Shown here: piece by piece, positions 12,099-15,060 of the stretch
Layout: every line of letters starts with the position of its first letter
Numbering within the stretch: the stretch's first letter is position 1
NCBI GenBank assembly: GCA_046482855.1
Contig: JAWOEH010000040.1
Span: 1 to 15,060 of the forward strand
From: CAYVSF01 sp046482855
GTDB taxonomy: Bacteria > Bacteroidota > Bacteroidia > Bacteroidales > UBA12077
Length of the DNA: 15,060 nt
Reading direction: 5' to 3'
The notes under the pieces: model-generated
Databases searched by the model: none
Told to the model about the DNA's origin: nothing
What the model saw: only the letters and a program-made list of their open reading frames with translations
Translations under genes and position numbers: made by a program

Positions 12099-13787
12099 AT
12101 GAAACGTACATTCTTGCTGCTTGTCAGTATCTTTCTTATCATGCAAACTATGGGACAAGATCGCATTACCGGGAAAAACTTTGCCACCCGTTCGGAGGTG
12201 ATTGCAAAACACGGGATGGCTAGTACCAGTCATCCTTTGGCCAGTCAAATAGCCATTGATGTGTTGAAACAGGGCGGAAGCGCTATCGATGCAGCTATTG
12301 CTGCCAATGCCGCATTGGGCCTCATGGAACCTACCGGTTCAGGTATTGGTGGCGACTTGTTTGCCATTGTGTGGGATGCTGAAACAGAGAAACTCTATGG
12401 CTTAAATGCTTCGGGAAGATCTCCAAAGAACCTTACCCTCGATTACTTTAAGGAAAATGACTACAAAAGCATCCCTGCCTTGGGCCCGCTTCCGGTATCT
12501 GTGCCGGGATGTGTCGATGGCTGGTTCGAGTTGCATAAGAAGTTTGGGAAACTACCCATGACGCAAGTACTTGATCCTGCCATAACTTATGCGCGCGAAG
12601 GATTTCCGCTATCCGAAGTAATTGCTTACTATTGGCAGCGAAATGCACGGATCTTACAAAAGTATCCCGGTTTTGAAGAGGTATTCATGCCCGGCGGCGA
12701 AGCCCCCAAAAAGGGAGAGATCTTCAAAAATCCCTATCTGGCTGCTACCTACGAAAAAATTGCCAAAGACGGACGCGATGCCTTTTATAAAGGAGAGATG
12801 GCTCAGGAAATTGCCGATTACGTGCAGGAACAGGGCGGTTTCTTGTCGTACAACGATTTGGCTTCACACACTTCCGAATGGGTAGAACCTGTGTCGGCAA
12901 ATTACCGCGGCTATGATGTGTGGGAATTGCCACCCAATGGCCAGGGAACGGCAGCTCTGCAAATCTTAAATATTCTCGAAGGGTACGATATTGCCTCCAT
13001 GGGCTTTGGCTCCAAGGAGTATATTCACCACTTTGTGGAAGCAAAAAAACTGGCTTTCGAAGATAGAGCGAAATTCTATGCCGATATGGATTTTGCCGAT
13101 GTGCCCATCGAAACATTAATCTCCAAAGATTATGCCGATGAGCGCCGTAAGCTTATTCGTGCTAATCGTGCCGCTCGTAGTTATCCCGCCGGAGAAATTG
13201 AGCAGGGCAATACCATCTACCTTACCGTAGCCGACAAAGACGGCAACATGGTTTCGCTTATTCAGAGCAATTATCGCGGAATGGGCTCCGGAATGACTCC
13301 CGGGAAACTGGGCTTTGTGCTGCAGGATCGTGGCGAACTATTTTCCCTGGAACAGGGGCACATGAATGTGTACGAACCCGGAAAGCGTCCTTTCCACACC
13401 ATCATACCCGCCTTTATCACCAAGGATGGCAAGCCTTTTATGAGTTTTGGCGTCATGGGCGGAGCCATGCAACCTCAGGGGCATGCCCAAATTGTGGTGA
13501 ATATGATTGACTTTGGGATGAATGTGCAGGAAGCTGGTGATGCACCACGTATCCGCCATACCGGCAGTTCACAACCTACCGGCGAACAGATGACCAATGG
13601 AGGAACAGTGCACCTGGAGTCCGGCATCGACTATGAAGTGATTCGTGAACTCATGAAAATGGGCCATCGTATCGATTTCTCAGTGGGTGGTTATGGAGGC
13701 TACCAGGCGGTTATGTACGATGAAAAAAACAACGTATATATAGGGGGCTCTGAGTCCCGAAAGGATGGTCAGTCCATCGGTTACTAG
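12099..13787 (+). CDS. ggt: Exported gamma-glutamyltransferase-family protein
   Basis: This 562-residue protein begins with a signal peptide (MKRTFLLLVSIFLIMQTMG). The Ntn-hydrolase precursor of this family cleaves itself into large and small subunits, exposing a catalytic threonine that transfers or hydrolyses gamma-glutamyl groups, for example from glutathione. Landmarks are MASTSHPLAS (40-49), GGSAIDAAIAANAALGLMEP, SGIGGDLF and ASGRSP. The expected cleavage site lies before T372 in GNTIYLTVADKDGN, which leaves a small subunit of 191 residues, the normal size. Oxyanion-type glycines appear as VMGGAMQPQGHAQ (452-464). The usual TTHxS motif is replaced by TIYLT and the region after it is short (SNYRGMGSGM). 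This resembles the Bacillus YwrD-like branch more than E. coli Ggt, so substrate may differ. Confidence 0.88.
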   Translation: MKRTFLLLVSIFLIMQTMGQDRITGKNFATRSEVIAKHGMASTSHPLASQIAIDVLKQGGSAIDAAIAANAALGLMEPTGSGIGGDLFAIVWDAETEKLYGLNASGRSPKNLTLDYFKENDYKSIPALGPLPVSVPGCVDGWFELHKKFGKLPMTQVLDPAITYAREGFPLSEVIAYYWQRNARILQKYPGFEEVFMPGGEAPKKGEIFKNPYLAATYEKIAKDGRDAFYKGEMAQEIADYVQEQGGFLSYNDLASHTSEWVEPVSANYRGYDVWELPPNGQGTAALQILNILEGYDIASMGFGSKEYIHHFVEAKKLAFEDRAKFYADMDFADVPIETLISKDYADERRKLIRANRAARSYPAGEIEQGNTIYLTVADKDGNMVSLIQSNYRGMGSGMTPGKLGFVLQDRGELFSLEQGHMNVYEPGKRPFHTIIPAFITKDGKPFMSFGVMGGAMQPQGHAQIVVNMIDFGMNVQEAGDAPRIRHTGSSQPTGEQMTNGGTVHLESGIDYEVIRELMKMGHRIDFSVGGYGGYQAVMYDEKNNVYIGGSESRKDGQSIGY

Positions 13788-13809
13788 ATAAGTTGTAAAA
13801 GATTATTTT

Positions 13810-13847
13810 AGCGGGGTGCTCTCAACAGGGCCTCCGCTCTTTTTTTT
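13810..13847 (+). terminator. Terminator of the gamma-glutamyltransferase gene
   Basis: A GC-rich stem (agcgggg at 13810-13816 against cctccgct at 13831-13838, extended inward past a bulged T by gctc/gggc) encloses a short loop. Eight T residues follow at 13840-13847. It begins 23 bases after the stop codon. Confidence 0.8.
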
Positions 13848-13877
13848 GCTATCGATCGGCCAATGGATGAAAATCTT

Positions 13878-13885
13878 TACATTTG
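13878..13885 (+). promoter_or_regulatory. -7 element of the nitroreductase gene
   Basis: TACATTTG matches TAnnTTTG exactly. It places transcription start near 13892, ten bases before the ATG at 13902 and well inside the longer open frame that starts at 13863. It therefore decides the start of the gene. No TTTG is present at the usual -33 distance. Confidence 0.6.
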
Positions 13886-13901
13886 CAGCAAAACACGATT
13901 T

Positions 13902-14450
13902 ATGGATTTTCTAGAACTGGTAAAAAATCGACAGAGTGACCGGGGGTATTTGGATAAACCTGTGGACAAAGAGGTAATTATGCACTGTTTGGAGGCGGCT
14001 CGCCTGGCTCCCTCGGCATGTAATGCGCAACCCTGGCATTTTGTAGTGGTTACCGATCAGGAGGTGAAAAATAAGCTTGCCGATTGTACTTCCAACAAAG
14101 TGTTGGGGATGAATCATTTTACTAAGCAGGCGCCTGTGCACATTGCTGTGGTCGAGGAGTCGGCCAATTTCACTTCTACGGCAGGAAGCGTAATAAAGAA
14201 ACGTCATTTTCCACTAACCGATATCGGCATTGCTGTTGAACATTTTTGCCTGCAAGCTGCCTCCGAAGGATTGGGAACCTGCATTTTGGGTTGGTTCGAC
14301 GAAAAAAAGGCAAAAAAGCTTTTAGATGTCCCCAAAAATAAACGCCTGCAACTTATTATTACCTTGGGCTACTCGGCACAGGAAACACGCGAAAAACGTC
14401 GCAAGAGTCTTGAGGATATTACCTCTTTTAATAGCTATAAGGCGCAATAA
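13902..14450 (+). CDS. Nitroreductase-family flavoprotein
   Basis: With the ATG at 13902 the protein is 182 residues, normal for the smaller members of the FMN-dependent nitroreductase fold. The start MDFLELVKNRQSDRGY is the typical family opening, and a promoter -7 box lies just upstream. The 13 extra codons from 13863 are therefore rejected. Further landmarks are LAPSACNAQPWHFVVV (FMN phosphate and ring contacts), DIGIAVEHFCLQAASEGLGTCILGWFD (the helix plus glycine-rich strand of the family) and the late LIITLGYSA. These enzymes act as cytoplasmic dimers and pass electrons from NAD(P)H through FMN to nitro compounds, quinones or flavins. The natural substrate is unknown. It follows a terminator, appears monocistronic, and its stop is 12 bases from the convergent glycosyltransferase stop. 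Confidence 0.88.
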   Translation: MDFLELVKNRQSDRGYLDKPVDKEVIMHCLEAARLAPSACNAQPWHFVVVTDQEVKNKLADCTSNKVLGMNHFTKQAPVHIAVVEESANFTSTAGSVIKKRHFPLTDIGIAVEHFCLQAASEGLGTCILGWFDEKKAKKLLDVPKNKRLQLIITLGYSAQETREKRRKSLEDITSFNSYKAQ

Positions 14451-14462
14451 GAGCTGGCGGTG

Positions 14463-15060
14463 TTATCCTGTTCTCCGTTGCCCGCTTGCACTGACATCTT
14501 TGGGGTTTTGGGCAGCATCAAAGGATACTCCTGCACGCTTGTACAGGGCAATCAGCTTGCGGCTTTCGTTTTCCCAGCATAGCTCCCGGGCCGCTTCATG
14601 CGTATTGCTTTGCCAGTGCTGATAGCGTTTTGGGTACTGAAAAATCTCCCGGATCTGGTCAGCTAGTTTTTTTGGCGAATGGTAATTGTGTACAACGCCC
14701 ACGTTGTGTTGATAAACGACACGCTGCATCTCGGGAAAAGGGGAAACCAATACCGGAATGCGTGCTTGTATATAATCGAAAAGCTTGTTGGGCAAGGCGT
14801 AGTAATAGTTGAGCCCGACATTTTCCTCCAGGGCGATGCCCAAATGGGCTTTGCAGGTTTGCTTGTGCAACTGCTCAAAAGGGATCTTTCCGGTAAATTC
14901 AATGCGGTTTAATACCTGTTTTTGCTCGGCTCGTTTGTAAAGATCCCCGACAATCTTGCCGGTGCCAATAATCAGCAGCATGTAGTTTTCCAGATAAGCC
15001 ATTGCATCAATCAGGTGCTCGATGCCACGCCCCACATTCAGGGAGCCTTGATAAATGAGT
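14463..15060 (-). CDS. GT4-type glycosyltransferase, C-terminal part only
   Basis: The frame is open to the right edge, so only the C-terminal 198 or so residues are seen; the gene's start is outside. The first visible residues, LIYQGSLNVGRGIEHLI, are the standard opening of the GT-B C-terminal nucleotide-sugar domain. Next come MLLIIGTGK, RIEFTGKIPFEQL and LGIALEENVGLNYYYALPNKLFDYIQARIPVLV. That last stretch holds the family's donor-binding glutamate region and the PNKLFDY motif. The internal GTG at 15033-15035 encodes a valine of the first motif and is not a start. The family transfers sugars from nucleotide donors to lipopolysaccharide, capsule or other acceptors. The specific product cannot be told from this half. 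Related surface-polysaccharide genes may lie beyond the edge. Confidence 0.88.
   Translation of the reverse strand, partial: LIYQGSLNVGRGIEHLIDAMAYLENYMLLIIGTGKIVGDLYKRAEQKQVLNRIEFTGKIPFEQLHKQTCKAHLGIALEENVGLNYYYALPNKLFDYIQARIPVLVSPFPEMQRVVYQHNVGVVHNYHSPKKLADQIREIFQYPKRYQHWQSNTHEAARELCWENESRKLIALYKRAGVSFDAAQNPKDVSASGQRRTG

Noticed and set aside
14463..15035. Complete glycosyltransferase starting at the GTG at 15035
   Set aside because: The frame stays open to the window edge and the codons upstream encode LIYQGSLN, part of the conserved motif. The GTG is an internal valine.
1..15060. CRISPR arrays, insertion sequences, riboswitches
   Set aside because: No regularly spaced direct repeats, no transposase-like proteins with terminal repeats, and no riboswitch consensus were seen on either strand.

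Overview
The window looks like chromosomal core sequence from a member of the Bacteroidota, probably a Bacteroidales or Marinilabiliales type. Three things point there. Several genes are preceded by the lineage's characteristic promoter (TTTG, about 19 bp, TAnnTTTG) instead of -35/-10 boxes. Most starts lack a Shine-Dalgarno sequence. Several proteins belong to families I associate mainly with this phylum. There are no transposases, phage genes, CRISPR arrays or rRNA genes, and base composition shows no obvious break. Assignments rest on reading motifs by eye; no database search was possible.

Layout: (1) 1-240, a minus-strand tRNA-Ser(UGA) with encoded CCA, a full promoter and a strong terminator. 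(2) 430-1523, an HU gene with its own promoter and terminator, then a TrmH/SpoU-type 2'-O-ribose methyltransferase. (3) 1592-4932, a tightly packed four-gene unit: LytTR response regulator, class III PLP aminotransferase, an exported protein of unknown function and a small tail-anchored membrane protein. Gaps are 9, -1 and 6 bases. (4) 4933-7171, htpG (bacterial Hsp90) with a long charged helical insertion near its C terminus and a strong terminator. (5) 7297-8506, an outer-membrane beta-barrel protein converging on a membrane-anchored protein of unknown function. (6) 8557-9878, a class I aspartate-type aminotransferase with a terminator that can serve both strands. (7) 9891-10705, a minus-strand pair: a SiaC-family (DUF1987) regulatory phosphoprotein followed by a stand-alone CheY-like receiver. 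(8) 10886-13847, MltG, then an exported gamma-glutamyltransferase-family enzyme and a terminator. (9) 13878-15060, a nitroreductase-family flavoprotein converging on a GT4 glycosyltransferase that runs off the right edge.

Most genes are ordinary housekeeping functions: translation, nucleoid structure, protein folding, amino-acid metabolism and cell-wall processing. The parts most worth following up are the SiaC/receiver pair, which lacks the partner kinase and phosphatase that normally operate SiaC, and the LytTR-aminotransferase-unknown-unknown operon. I did not find convincing evidence for a wholly new system. Three starts differ from the longest open frame: the exported protein (3544 rather than 3529), the beta-barrel protein (7297 rather than 7291) and the nitroreductase (13902 rather than 13863). 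The glycosyltransferase has no start inside the window.
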